From Palsa-504 sp963789225 (GTDB lineage Bacteria > Actinomycetota > Actinomycetes > Streptosporangiales > Streptosporangiaceae): a DNA stretch of 64,000 nucleotides. Each line of letters begins with the position of its first letter. Within the stretch, counting starts at the first letter, position 1. The notes beneath the pieces are model-generated. The model worked only from the letters and a program-made list of their open reading frames with translations, did not search any database and was not told the DNA's origin. The DNA is taken from positions 992,001-1,056,000 of the forward strand of contig CAWBKD010000046.1 of the NCBI GenBank assembly GCA_963789225.1, given 5' to 3'. This document shows positions 45,367-53,730 of the stretch, one piece after another. The translations under genes were made by a program, and so were the position numbers.

Positions 45367-45861
45367 ATGCCATCTGAGTACGCCAAGACACTCGGCGCGC
45401 GGCTGCGCGCCATCCGCACGCAGCAGGGGCTCTCACTGCACGGGGTTGAGGAGAAGTCCCGCGGCCGGTGGAAGGCCGTCGTCGTAGGTTCCTACGAGCG
45501 CGGAGACCGGTCGGTAACTGTCCAGAAGCTCGCCGAACTGGCCGAGTTCTACGGGGTCCCGGTCTCCGAGCTGCTGCCCGGCGACGCCGCCCCGACCCCG
45601 CTCGTGCCCACCCCCAAGCTCGTCATCGATCTCGAGCGCATGGGCCAGCTGCCCAAGGACAAGGTCGGCCCGCTCGCCCGCTACGTCGCCACGATCCAGA
45701 GCCAGCGTGGCGACTACAACGGTCGGGTGCTGTCCGTCCGGCACGAAGACCTCCGCTCGCTTGCGGTTATCTACGACAAGTCCCCCGCCGACCTCACCGA
45801 GGAACTCATTAGCTGGGGCGTGCTCGACGCCGACGCGCGCGGCGCGATGGAAGCGTTCTAG
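45367..45861 (+). CDS. bldD: developmental master repressor BldD
   Basis: Represses sporulation genes during vegetative growth when dimerised by tetrameric c-di-GMP. N-terminal XRE-type helix-turn-helix (YAKTLGARLRAIRTQQGLSL, then RWKAVVVGSYERGDRSVTVQ) and C-terminal domain with the c-di-GMP signature R114-G-D116 ... R125-x2-D128 (RGDYNGRVLSVRHED), spaced exactly as in Streptomyces. 164 aa. ATG with GAGGA upstream. Divergent from pyrR; its stop is 2 bp from the convergent HEPN gene. Autoregulation is likely from the operator described separately. Confidence 0.96.
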   Translation: MPSEYAKTLGARLRAIRTQQGLSLHGVEEKSRGRWKAVVVGSYERGDRSVTVQKLAELAEFYGVPVSELLPGDAAPTPLVPTPKLVIDLERMGQLPKDKVGPLARYVATIQSQRGDYNGRVLSVRHEDLRSLAVIYDKSPADLTEELISWGVLDADARGAMEAF

Positions 45862-45863
45862 CC

Positions 45864-46334
45864 CTAGCCCGCCGGCCTCAGCGGGAGCGGAGACTGCACA
45901 TGTACGCCGAGTGCGGTCTCCGCTAGCGACAGGAAGGTCTCCGCATCCCGCAGCAGGTCATCTGCCTCGCGCGCGGACGCCGCACGCGGCAGGCCCGCTT
46001 CAGCCGCCGCACGCTTGCCGGCTCCGGCGGCGAAATAGGCCGCCCACTCGGTGAGGGCTGGCTCGACCTGAGGCAGCAACTCCCATACGCTGTGCGGCTT
46101 CCTGCGCCTGGTCCGAGGCTCGCCGCGAGCCGCCACCACCGCTGCCGCGGCGCGCAACGCCGCCAGATGCGCTGTCACGTAACGGGCTCCGGGCGCCGTC
46201 TCATCGGCCGCCTCGTCAAGCCCGCGGCGCGCGGACCGGAGCATGCTGAGCACCGTCGGCGCCGGCCCGGGGCCAATCGGATGCCGCGGGCCGGCCTCGG
46301 TGCCGCCCGGGCGCACCTCCGCTGCCTTCATCAT
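45864..46334 (-). CDS. SAV_6107-family HEPN-domain protein
   Basis: 156 aa, all-helical. The central part (RYVTAHLAALRAAAAVVAAR, then VWELLPQVEPALTEWAAYFA, and AREADDLLRDAETFLSLAE) matches an actinobacterial HEPN family. No R-x4-6-H ribonuclease motif is evident, so nucleic-acid cleavage should not be assumed. In many actinomycetes relatives lie close to metF and the Rv2175c-type gene, as here. ATG 46334 preceded by GGAGGAG. Convergent with bldD. Confidence 0.75.
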   Translation of the reverse strand: MMKAAEVRPGGTEAGPRHPIGPGPAPTVLSMLRSARRGLDEAADETAPGARYVTAHLAALRAAAAVVAARGEPRTRRRKPHSVWELLPQVEPALTEWAAYFAAGAGKRAAAEAGLPRAASAREADDLLRDAETFLSLAETALGVHVQSPLPLRPAG

Positions 46335-46541
46335 CGGTCTTCATCTCCTCCTCTGGCCGGCCAGGTGAGACGCTTCCCCTCACCCCACCCGGCCGGTGCT
46401 GGTCCATCTATTCGAACCTAAATTCGGTCTGATGTCCAGCCCTTATTCGATGTCTGTTCGAATGTACAGGGAGGGTCTGACATTTTGGCTGGAGCCGCCG
46501 GCCGCGCCGCCGCGGGGCAGCGGCGGTAGAGAAGGGGTTAT

Positions 46542-49500
46542 TTGGGCGCAACGCGCCTGTTCGTGCACAACGCAAGTTGGGCCCTGTATTTTTATCGCGT
46601 GCCATCCCGACCCGCCACCGATGACGGGAGCGCGAGACCACTCGCCGGGGAGCCGGGCCCGCGCCCTGGCAGCAACGAGGATCTCGACTGGGATGCTGGC
46701 GCGGTACCCGCTGCGCCCGGCCTGGCCGACGTGGTAACCGCCGCTACCGAGACCGACGCCGGGCCCAGCCTGACCGAGGCGGACCTAGCGCTGATCGCCA
46801 CCTTGGCGGACACCCAGCCCATTCCCATCGTGGTCGACGTTGATCTCCAGGCTGCCAGCATCGTCTTGCCGACCGTACCTGGCAGCGCAGCAGGGGCAGG
46901 CACCGCACCAGCGGCCGATACGGCACGGCCCGCGGAAGAGAACGACACGCCGCACTCGCCGAACGGGGTACGCGCGGACGGCAGCGAGGCGACGACGCGG
47001 GAGCCGCCCTCCCCCGCCGGGAAGATTGCTTCCGCCCGAGCGTCCGGGACGGAAGCCCTGGGTAGCGCCGGTGAAGGGGCAGCGACTCCGCGCACGGGCC
47101 AAGGGGTAAGAGCGGGCGAGGACGGGGCGGTGTGGCAGGGGCCAGAAGATGGCCAGGTGCGGCCACCGGCGGGCCGGAGGGGCGGGCCGCGGTCGGCGGA
47201 CAGGCCGCGGGCGATAACGCCCGCCGGCCGGGCAGGAGCCCCGCCCACCGGGAAGACGGCCACGTCAGTGCCCGCAGACCCAACTGGGGGCAAGAAAGTC
47301 ACCGGACCGGCCTCGGGCCAGACGGTCACGGCACCGTCGGGAGGCAAGACAGGGAGGCCGCCGTCTCCGGGCAGGACAGCCACTGCGCCGACTCTGGGCA
47401 GGAAGGGCGCGGCACCCGCTCCCGGCCGCACAGATGCGGCACCGGCTGGAAGCCGAACGGGAACGACGCCGACTCAAGGCAGGACAGCAGCGCCGACTCA
47501 GGGCAGGAAGGGCGCGGCACCGACTCCGGGTCGGACAGCCTCGGCGCCGTCTGCAGGCCGGACGGGCACGCCAGCATCTCCCGGACGGACAGCCTCGGCG
47601 CCGTCTGCAGGCCGGACGGGCACGCCAGCATCTCCCGGACGGACAGCCTCGGCGCCGTCTGCAGGCCGGACGGGCACGCCAGCATCTCCCGGACGGACAG
47701 CCTCGGCGCCGTCTGCAGGCCGGACGGGCACGCCAGCATCTCCCGGACGGACAGCCTCGGCGCCGTCTGCAGGCCGGACGGGCACGACAGCGTCTCCCGG
47801 ACGGACAGGCGCGGCGCCGCCTAGGGGGAGGACGGGCACGACTGCGGCTCCGGGAACGGGGGGCAGGCCAGCGGTCCCGGGGAGGATGAGCGGGCTGCAG
47901 CGGCCGGGCCGGGTGGACACGACGGACGCGCCGACGCGGCGGGGGCGTCCCGTCGCTGATGAGGATGGCGCGCAGGAAGAGCGAGAGCCAAGGCCTAAGC
48001 GGCGGATTTCACGGCGGAGGCTGATCCAGGCGGGGCTGATCGGCGGCGCAGGGGTGGCCGCCCTGCCGCTGATCGCGCTGATCGGGAGCAAGGTCCCGAC
48101 TCAGGAGGAGGAGCAGCCGACCAACCTGACGTTCCCGCTCAACGCGAACTGGCTGTTCGGAGGTCAGTACTCGGCGGGCTCTGAGAGCGTGTTCTACAAC
48201 GACAGCAACTTCTCGCCGGTCGCGCTGCCGCACACGGTCACCGGCCTGTCCTGGCGTAACTGGGATCCGAACGCGTGGCAGCAGATCTGGATTTACCGGC
48301 GCCACTTCAGTGGCGGGCCGCTGGTCAGCTCGGGGTCGCCAGGCAACCGGATCTTCGCCGACTTCGACGGGGTCATGGTCAACGCCATGGTGGTGATCAA
48401 CGATCAGCCGGTCTACACGCATCAGGGCGGGTATCTCCCCTTTTCCGCCGAACTCACGAGTCAGGTCACCTCTGGCGACAACCTGCTGTCCGTGATCGTG
48501 GACGCACGCTCCCTGCCCGTACCGCCGCTCGGTCCGGGCGACGGCCCGGACAGCATCGACTTCTTCCAGCCCGGCGGGATCTACCGGGACGTTACCGTGC
48601 GGGTGGTGCCGCGGGCGTTCCTGTCCGACCTGTTCGCGCAGCCGACCAACGTGCTGACCTCGCAGCGCGGCGTAGACGTCGAAGTCACCATCGACTCAGC
48701 ACTGACTACCGCCGCCTCGGGCACGCTGACGGTCGACCTGCTCGACGGGTCGCGGCGGATCACCACTCAGGCCGCGACGGTTACCTTTGCCTCAAATACC
48801 AGCAGCACCGCGAAGCTGAGCCTGACCGGGCTCGGGGCGATCAGCCTGTGGTCGACCACCAACCCGAAGCTCTACACGGTGCGGGCCACGCTGGCGGTCC
48901 CCGGGGTCGGCAGTCACGAGCTGACCCGGCGGATCGGGTTCCGTGAGCTTTCCTTTCAGCCCGACGGCTTCTACCTAAACGGAGAGCGGCTGCAGTTGTT
49001 CGGGCTGAACCGGCACCAGCTGTTCCCGTACGCGGGCATGGCCATGCCCGCGCGAGTCCAGCGCAGGGACGCCGAAATACTCAGGAACGAGCTCAACTGC
49101 AACATGGTGCGCTGCTCGCACTATCCCCAGTCCCCGGATTTCCTCGACGCCTGCGATGAGCTGGGGCTCCTAGTCTGGGAGGAGGCTCCTGGCTGGCACG
49201 ACGTAAGCAGCAACCCGGCCTGGCAGGACCTCGTAATACAGAACGTGCGCGACATGGTGATCCGGGACAGGAGCCGGCCCTCGGTCGTCATCTGGGGTAC
49301 CCGGCTCAACGAGACACCCAACGTGCCCGGTCTGTGGGAAACCACCAGGCAGGTCGCTGCCGAGCTCGACGGCTCGCGGCCGAGTTCCGGTGCGATGTCC
49401 CTCCATTCCGACGCCGGGTGGGACGAGGACGTCTTCGGCTACAACGATTACGGCATCGATTGGAAGACGGGCGACGCGACGCTGCGGCCCCCAATCCCCG

Positions 49501-50504
49501 GCATCCCCTACCTGATCACGGAGTCGGTCGGGGTAGAGGACACCAAGCCGGAGTACTTCACCTGGACCGGGGCGCCGGAACTGCTCGTCAGGCAGGCGGA
49601 GCTGCATGCCCAGGTGCAGAACCTGGCCCGCTCCGACCCCGGCTATGCGGGGCTGCTGGCCTGGGCCGGGTTCGACTACGCCTCATTGCTCAGTCTGGGT
49701 CCGGACGCCGTCAAGTGGGCCGGGGTGATGGATGCGTTCCGGGTGCCCAAGCCCGGCGCCGGCATGTACCAAGCCCAGGTTGACCCCGCCATCCGCCCGG
49801 TCATCGTGCCGCTGTTCTTCTGGGAGCTGGGCGGGGCGCTCCCCGTTCCCGCCCCTACCGCGATGATCGCCAGCAACTGCGACCTGCTGCAGGTGTTCAT
49901 CGACGGCATCCGGGTGGCTTCCGCGACGCCTGCCGCCGATTCCCCGCTGTACTCGAACCTGCCCTATCCGCCCTTCTTCGTCCGCCTCCCGGCCCGCACG
50001 CGGACCGGGAGGCCGGAGCTGCTGATCCAGGGCTTGGTAGGCGGCCAGCAGGTGGCCGAGCTCCGCATGTCGTCCGATCCGTCCGGAGACCGGCTCGCCA
50101 TGACCGCCGACGACGCCACGATCTCGGCCGACGGGACGGACGCCACCCGGGTTCTGTTCCGCGCGGTCGACGCGTACGGCAACCAGCGCAGGTACCTAGT
50201 CGGCGAGGTGGCCCTCGACCTGGCGGGCCCCGGGATCCTGGTGGGCGATAACCCGTTCGCATTCGGCGAGTATGGCGGGCTCGGCGCGGTCTGGGTTCGC
50301 TCACAGCCCGGGCAGCCCGGCACGATCACAGTGACCGCCACCCACCAGGACCTCGGCCAGGCCCAAGTCCAGGTGCAATCCCAGCCCGTGCACCAGGCTG
50401 GCCAGGTGATCTTACTGTTTCTCCTAAGCTGGCAAGGGTGCAGCGCGAGCTTACGGTCAGCGAGCTGGGCCCCGGCGAGTTCACCGCGCGGCTGGATCAG
50501 GTGA
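46542..50504 (+). CDS. GH2-type glycoside hydrolase with internal Tat-like signal and repeat-rich N-terminus
   Basis: 1320 aa. Residues 1-485 are a Pro/Ser/Thr/Gly/Arg-rich, probably disordered region containing five 18-residue repeats. At about 488-515 comes SRRRLIQAGLIGGAGVAALP, a twin-arginine-like motif plus hydrophobic helix. From about 530 a GH2 enzyme follows: sugar-binding jelly roll, Ig-like domain, then TIM barrel with the acid/base Glu924 in SVVIWGTRLNETPN and a probable nucleophile Glu994 in YLITESVG; two further beta domains end the protein. Possible substrates are beta-galactosides or beta-glucuronides. Start uncertain: TTG 46542 (GAAGGGG upstream) or GTG 46563 or 46599. The last 67 bp overlap the next gene. 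Confidence 0.8.
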   Translation: MGATRLFVHNASWALYFYRVPSRPATDDGSARPLAGEPGPRPGSNEDLDWDAGAVPAAPGLADVVTAATETDAGPSLTEADLALIATLADTQPIPIVVDVDLQAASIVLPTVPGSAAGAGTAPAADTARPAEENDTPHSPNGVRADGSEATTREPPSPAGKIASARASGTEALGSAGEGAATPRTGQGVRAGEDGAVWQGPEDGQVRPPAGRRGGPRSADRPRAITPAGRAGAPPTGKTATSVPADPTGGKKVTGPASGQTVTAPSGGKTGRPPSPGRTATAPTLGRKGAAPAPGRTDAAPAGSRTGTTPTQGRTAAPTQGRKGAAPTPGRTASAPSAGRTGTPASPGRTASAPSAGRTGTPASPGRTASAPSAGRTGTPASPGRTASAPSAGRTGTPASPGRTASAPSAGRTGTTASPGRTGAAPPRGRTGTTAAPGTGGRPAVPGRMSGLQRPGRVDTTDAPTRRGRPVADEDGAQEEREPRPKRRISRRRLIQAGLIGGAGVAALPLIALIGSKVPTQEEEQPTNLTFPLNANWLFGGQYSAGSESVFYNDSNFSPVALPHTVTGLSWRNWDPNAWQQIWIYRRHFSGGPLVSSGSPGNRIFADFDGVMVNAMVVINDQPVYTHQGGYLPFSAELTSQVTSGDNLLSVIVDARSLPVPPLGPGDGPDSIDFFQPGGIYRDVTVRVVPRAFLSDLFAQPTNVLTSQRGVDVEVTIDSALTTAASGTLTVDLLDGSRRITTQAATVTFASNTSSTAKLSLTGLGAISLWSTTNPKLYTVRATLAVPGVGSHELTRRIGFRELSFQPDGFYLNGERLQLFGLNRHQLFPYAGMAMPARVQRRDAEILRNELNCNMVRCSHYPQSPDFLDACDELGLLVWEEAPGWHDVSSNPAWQDLVIQNVRDMVIRDRSRPSVVIWGTRLNETPNVPGLWETTRQVAAELDGSRPSSGAMSLHSDAGWDEDVFGYNDYGIDWKTGDATLRPPIPGIPYLITESVGVEDTKPEYFTWTGAPELLVRQAELHAQVQNLARSDPGYAGLLAWAGFDYASLLSLGPDAVKWAGVMDAFRVPKPGAGMYQAQVDPAIRPVIVPLFFWELGGALPVPAPTAMIASNCDLLQVFIDGIRVASATPAADSPLYSNLPYPPFFVRLPARTRTGRPELLIQGLVGGQQVAELRMSSDPSGDRLAMTADDATISADGTDATRVLFRAVDAYGNQRRYLVGEVALDLAGPGILVGDNPFAFGEYGGLGAVWVRSQPGQPGTITVTATHQDLGQAQVQVQSQPVHQAGQVILLFLLSWQGCSASLRSASWAPASSPRGWIR
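47534..47803. repeat. 54-bp tandem repeat, 5 units, in the GH2 gene
   Basis: Units start at 47534, 47588, 47642, 47696 and 47750 and are nearly identical at DNA level; the last has a few substitutions. Each encodes 18 residues containing SAGRTGTPASPGRTA. The flanking 47330-47530 holds older, degenerate copies of the same GRT-type unit. Confidence 0.96.
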
Positions 50505-51058
50505 TCTCGGTGTACGCGGCCGCGATGCGCCCGGCCGCCGAAACGCTGGCCGGGCGGCGATCGATCATGGCCGGGCACGCCGCCTATCCGGGGTTCCGCG
50601 CGCTCACTGTGGCCCAGGACGACGAGCCCGGCCAGGTAGTCGGGTTCGGCTACGGCTTCCGCGGGACACCCGGGCAGTGGTGGCACGATACGGTTGCCCG
50701 TGCGCTGGTCGCCACCCGCGGCCCGCAGGCTGCCTCGGCGTGGTTGGACAGTACGTTCGAGGTGGCCGAATTGCACGTGGCGCCCGGCTACCAGGGCTCG
50801 GGGATCGGCTCGGGCCTGCTGCTCAGGCTGACCTCGGGACGGCCGGAACGGACCGCCGTGCTGTCCACCAGGGACGCCGAGACCCGGGCGCGGCGCCTGT
50901 ACCGCGGAGTGGGCTTCACCGACCTGCTGACCGGCTTCTCGTTCTACCCCGGCAGCGAGCCGCCCTACGCCGTGATGGGCGCCGAACTCCCGTTGCGGGC
51001 CCTGCCTCCCGGACCCGGATCGGCCAGGCTCCGCTGGCCCAGCCCGAGCCGCTGGTAG
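50438..51058 (+). CDS. GNAT-family acetyltransferase
   Basis: 206 aa. Acetyl-CoA-binding motif A is visible in VAELHVAPGYQGSGIGSGLL, followed by LSTRDAETRARRLYRGVGF (motif B). Acceptor unknown. GTG 50438 with AAGG upstream; it starts inside the 3' end of the GH2 gene in another frame and ends 94 bp into the convergent metF gene. Confidence 0.85.
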   Translation: MQRELTVSELGPGEFTARLDQVISVYAAAMRPAAETLAGRRSIMAGHAAYPGFRALTVAQDDEPGQVVGFGYGFRGTPGQWWHDTVARALVATRGPQAASAWLDSTFEVAELHVAPGYQGSGIGSGLLLRLTSGRPERTAVLSTRDAETRARRLYRGVGFTDLLTGFSFYPGSEPPYAVMGAELPLRALPPGPGSARLRWPSPSRW

Positions 51059-51993
51059 ATCTCCCTGGTCGCGCGCGACCAGTTGAGCGTGTAGAAGTGC
51101 AGGCCGGGCACGCCCTCGGCGAGCAGGCGGGCGCACATTCCGGCCGCGTAGTCCACACCGATTTCCCGTACCGCCGCCCGGTCGTCGGCCACCGCCTGCA
51201 ACCTGTCCCACAGCTCGGTGGGCACCCGGCAGCCGCCCAGTTCGACCGCGCGCTCGATGATCCGCAGGCTGGTCACGGGCATGATGCCGGGAATGATCGG
51301 CACGTCGCAGTGCTGCGCCGCGACCCGGTCCCGCAGGCGCAGGTAGTCCTCGGGGTAAAAAAACATGTTGGTGATCGCGAAGTCCGCGCCGGCCCGGCAC
51401 TTGGCTACGAAGCGCCGCACGTCCTCTTCGGGATCGGGCGACCGCGGGTGCTTCTCCGGGAACGCGGCGACCCCGACGCAGAAATCGCCGACCGTCCTGA
51501 TCAGGCGGACCAGTTCCGCCGCGTAGGTGAGGCCCTGCGGGTGGGGGAACCAGTCGGCGTTCGGGTCACCCGGAGGGTCACCGCGCAGCGCGAGCATGTT
51601 GTGCACCCCGACCGCCGCGTACGAGCCAATCACGTGCCTGAGCTCGGCCACCGAGTGGTTCACCGCGGTTAGGTGCCCGACCGGGGTGAGCGTGGTCTCC
51701 TCAGCGATCCGGCCCGTCACCCTGACCGTCCGGTCCCTGGTAGACCCGCCGGCGCCGTAGGTCACCGAGACGAACGTCGGCCGCAGCGGCTCCAGCTGCC
51801 TGATCGCCAGCCACAGCTGCTGTTCCTCGCCCTGCGTCTTGGGCGGCATGAACTCGAACGAGAACGACTGGCGCCCGGCCGCTAGCAGGTCGCGGATCAG
51901 CGGGGCGGCGGGACGCTGGCGCGGCTGGCTCGCGGCGCGGCTGGCTCGCGGCGCGCCCGCGGTTCGGCGCGGACGCGGAGGGCTCGGCGGCAT
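50965..51993 (-). CDS. metF: 5,10-methylenetetrahydrofolate reductase
   Basis: Flavoenzyme supplying 5-methyl-THF for methionine synthesis. SFSFEFMPPKTQGEEQQLW, FVSVTYGAGGSTRDRTV, LALRGDPPGD and ITNMFFYPEDYLRLRDRV are typical. TIM barrel of about 290 aa preceded by a 30-residue Arg/Ala/Pro leader that may not be translated from the first ATG. 342 aa as annotated. 19 bp downstream of the Rv2175c-like gene, probably co-transcribed. Confidence 0.95.
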   Translation of the reverse strand: MPPSPPRPRRTAGAPRASRAASQPRQRPAAPLIRDLLAAGRQSFSFEFMPPKTQGEEQQLWLAIRQLEPLRPTFVSVTYGAGGSTRDRTVRVTGRIAEETTLTPVGHLTAVNHSVAELRHVIGSYAAVGVHNMLALRGDPPGDPNADWFPHPQGLTYAAELVRLIRTVGDFCVGVAAFPEKHPRSPDPEEDVRRFVAKCRAGADFAITNMFFYPEDYLRLRDRVAAQHCDVPIIPGIMPVTSLRIIERAVELGGCRVPTELWDRLQAVADDRAAVREIGVDYAAGMCARLLAEGVPGLHFYTLNWSRATREIYQRLGLGQRSLADPGPGGRARNGSSAPITA

Positions 51994-52012
51994 GCAGCCA
52001 GCGTAGCCGCTG

Positions 52013-52375
52013 CTAGAGCGCCAGGGCCTGGGCCCGCCGGTTCACCTCGGTGCTCCGGTGCCTGGCGATCGCGTCGATCGGTGTCCCGGGCAGCGTGTCG
52101 TCCGCGGTAAACAGCCAGCGAAGCGCCTCCAGATCGTCGAACCCGCAGTCGAAGAGCAGGGTGAGGGTCCCGCACAGGCCCTTGACGACCTGGTGGCCGT
52201 CAAAGAAGGCGGCCGGGACCGACAGCGTCCCTTCGGGGCGGGTCACGGCGAGCAGCTTCCTGTCGCGCAGGAGCTGCTTTACGCGCCCAGCCGGGATGCC
52301 CAGCAGGGCGGCTACATCGGGGAGTGACAGCCAATCGCGGACCAGGCCATCGGTCGTGGGGTCAATCTGTGCCAT
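52013..52375 (-). CDS. Rv2175c-type winged-helix DNA-binding protein
   Basis: 120 aa from ATG 52375 (GGAAGG four nt upstream); ATG 52387 would add four residues. N-terminal helix-turn-helix (SLPDVAALLGIPAGRVKQLLRDRKLLAV) and the family-typical VPAAFFDGHQVVKGLCGTLTLL and DLEALRWLFTADDTLPGTPI. The Mycobacterium tuberculosis homologue binds DNA and is phosphorylated by Ser/Thr kinase PknL; no kinase gene is in the window. Upstream of metF on the same strand. Confidence 0.85.
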   Translation of the reverse strand: MAQIDPTTDGLVRDWLSLPDVAALLGIPAGRVKQLLRDRKLLAVTRPEGTLSVPAAFFDGHQVVKGLCGTLTLLFDCGFDDLEALRWLFTADDTLPGTPIDAIARHRSTEVNRRAQALAL

Positions 52376-52598
52376 GAGACCTTCCATTAGCCCAACAGGA
52401 AGACCGGGGAGTTTCCCCAGGTGGAACAGGCTCTCTCGCCCGTGATCGTCTCATACGGGCGGCGAGCGGAGAAGTGATGAACGGAGCGAACGTGTGCGTC
52501 ACCAGCTTCTTGCCCGGCGGACCCTATGGCCCATCGTTTTCCCTACGGTTGCCTGGTCGAAACCAGGTTCTCGCTCGCTTCGGAGACAGGAGAGCCTC

Positions 52599-53237
52599 GT
52601 GAAGGGCACCGACCACGCCACACGCAGGGCCACCACCGGCATCGTGGCTGCCGTTGCTCTGTTCGCGGCCGGCGACTCGTACTCCCACATCTACGACCTG
52701 GCCCGGCAGCACCACGAGGGCATCGTGTCCGCGGCGCTGCTGCCGCTCGCGGGTGACGGGCTGATCGCCGCCGCGTCCTCCGCGATGCTGGCCGCCGCCC
52801 GGAACGGCAAGACGGTGCCGGCCCGTGCGAGGATCCTGCTGTTCGCCGGGATCGCCGCGACGATCGCCGCCAACGTGGCCTACGGGCTCCCAGACGGCCT
52901 GACCGGGGCGCTGCTGTCGGTGTGGCCGGTCGCCTGCTACGTCGGCTGCATGGAGCTGCTGACGTGGATGCGGGAGCATCTGGGCGCATCCGCCAGGCCC
53001 GCCGCTGCATCTGCCCGGACCCCAAAGCCGGATGCACCTGAAGTCCCCCGACCGGATGCACCCGAGGTGCCCAGGGCGGCCGACCTGATCACCATTGCCG
53101 TGGCCAGATTCCCCGAGGCCGCAAAAGGCGGCAGAATCCCGTCGCTGCGGGTGATCCAGGGTGAGCTTGGCGTCGGGCAGGGCAAGGCACAGCAGGTGCA
53201 GCGGCATTTCCTCAGCCTCCAGGCGGCTACCAGGTAA
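52599..53237 (+). CDS. DUF2637 membrane protein (SpdB-like)
   Basis: 212 aa with four hydrophobic helices (residues about 10-125) and a cytoplasmic tail containing two PDAPEVPR repeats and a helix-turn-helix-like end (SLRVIQGELGVGQGKAQQVQRHF). DUF2637 proteins are frequent in actinomycete integrative and conjugative elements and plasmids, where SpdB proteins support plasmid spread through mycelium. GTG 52599 follows GGAGA at 6 nt. First clearly accessory gene of the right part of the window. A strong terminator follows. Confidence 0.75.
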   Translation: MKGTDHATRRATTGIVAAVALFAAGDSYSHIYDLARQHHEGIVSAALLPLAGDGLIAAASSAMLAAARNGKTVPARARILLFAGIAATIAANVAYGLPDGLTGALLSVWPVACYVGCMELLTWMREHLGASARPAAASARTPKPDAPEVPRPDAPEVPRAADLITIAVARFPEAAKGGRIPSLRVIQGELGVGQGKAQQVQRHFLSLQAATR

Positions 53238-53248
53238 CCGGACGCGAA

Positions 53249-53295
53249 CAGAACCCCGCGGTCCAAGCGGAAAGAAAGAGGACCGCGGGGTTCTG
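53249..53295 (+). terminator. strong terminator after the DUF2637 gene
   Basis: CAGAACCCCGCGGTCC (53249-53264) is perfectly complementary to GGACCGCGGGGTTCTG (53280-53295), 16-bp stem, followed by CCTTTCTC. Confidence 0.9.
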
Positions 53296-53435
53296 CCTTT
53301 CTCAACCCGCATGCGCCAGCGGGAGGGGTACCGCGGGGAGCCAGGTCCGTTCCTCGTGGCCCGGATGCTCGAAAAGATGGTCCTCAAACCACCACGGGTC
53401 GTCGGTGAAGAACCCGCACGAGCACCTGTGGATGT

Positions 53436-53633
53436 TCACCGGCAATCCCGGCTTAGCCGCTGGCGTGAGTCTTGCTCGGCCAGCACGGCATCAAGCGCGG
53501 TGCGGAGATCAGCCTGGACGGGAGCATCCGCCGAGATGCCGCTGATGGCCTGTTCCAGCTCGCGGCGCCGGCCATTCAGCTCGTACGTGGTGAGCGCATG
53601 CAGTGGGTGCGGCGGGGCGGCCGGCGGTTCCAT
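53436..53633 (-). CDS. small helical protein, 65 aa
   Basis: Contains LTTYELNGRRRELEQAISGI and LRTALDAVLAEQDSRQR, a pattern of two amphipathic helices that I associate with short hypothetical proteins next to XRE/DUF397-type genes in actinomycetes. Start at ATG 53633 with a weak ribosome-binding site. Function unknown. Divergent from the XRE gene by 97 bp. Confidence 0.55.
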   Translation of the reverse strand: MEPPAAPPHPLHALTTYELNGRRRELEQAISGISADAPVQADLRTALDAVLAEQDSRQRLSRDCR

Positions 53634-53730
53634 GCTGACAGCATCACCCGGCGGGGATACCGTGGAAAGGTAATCCGGTTGCCCCTGGCAGGACAGCCGG
53701 GCCCGTGTTCTGGACAGCCTTGGACAAGAC

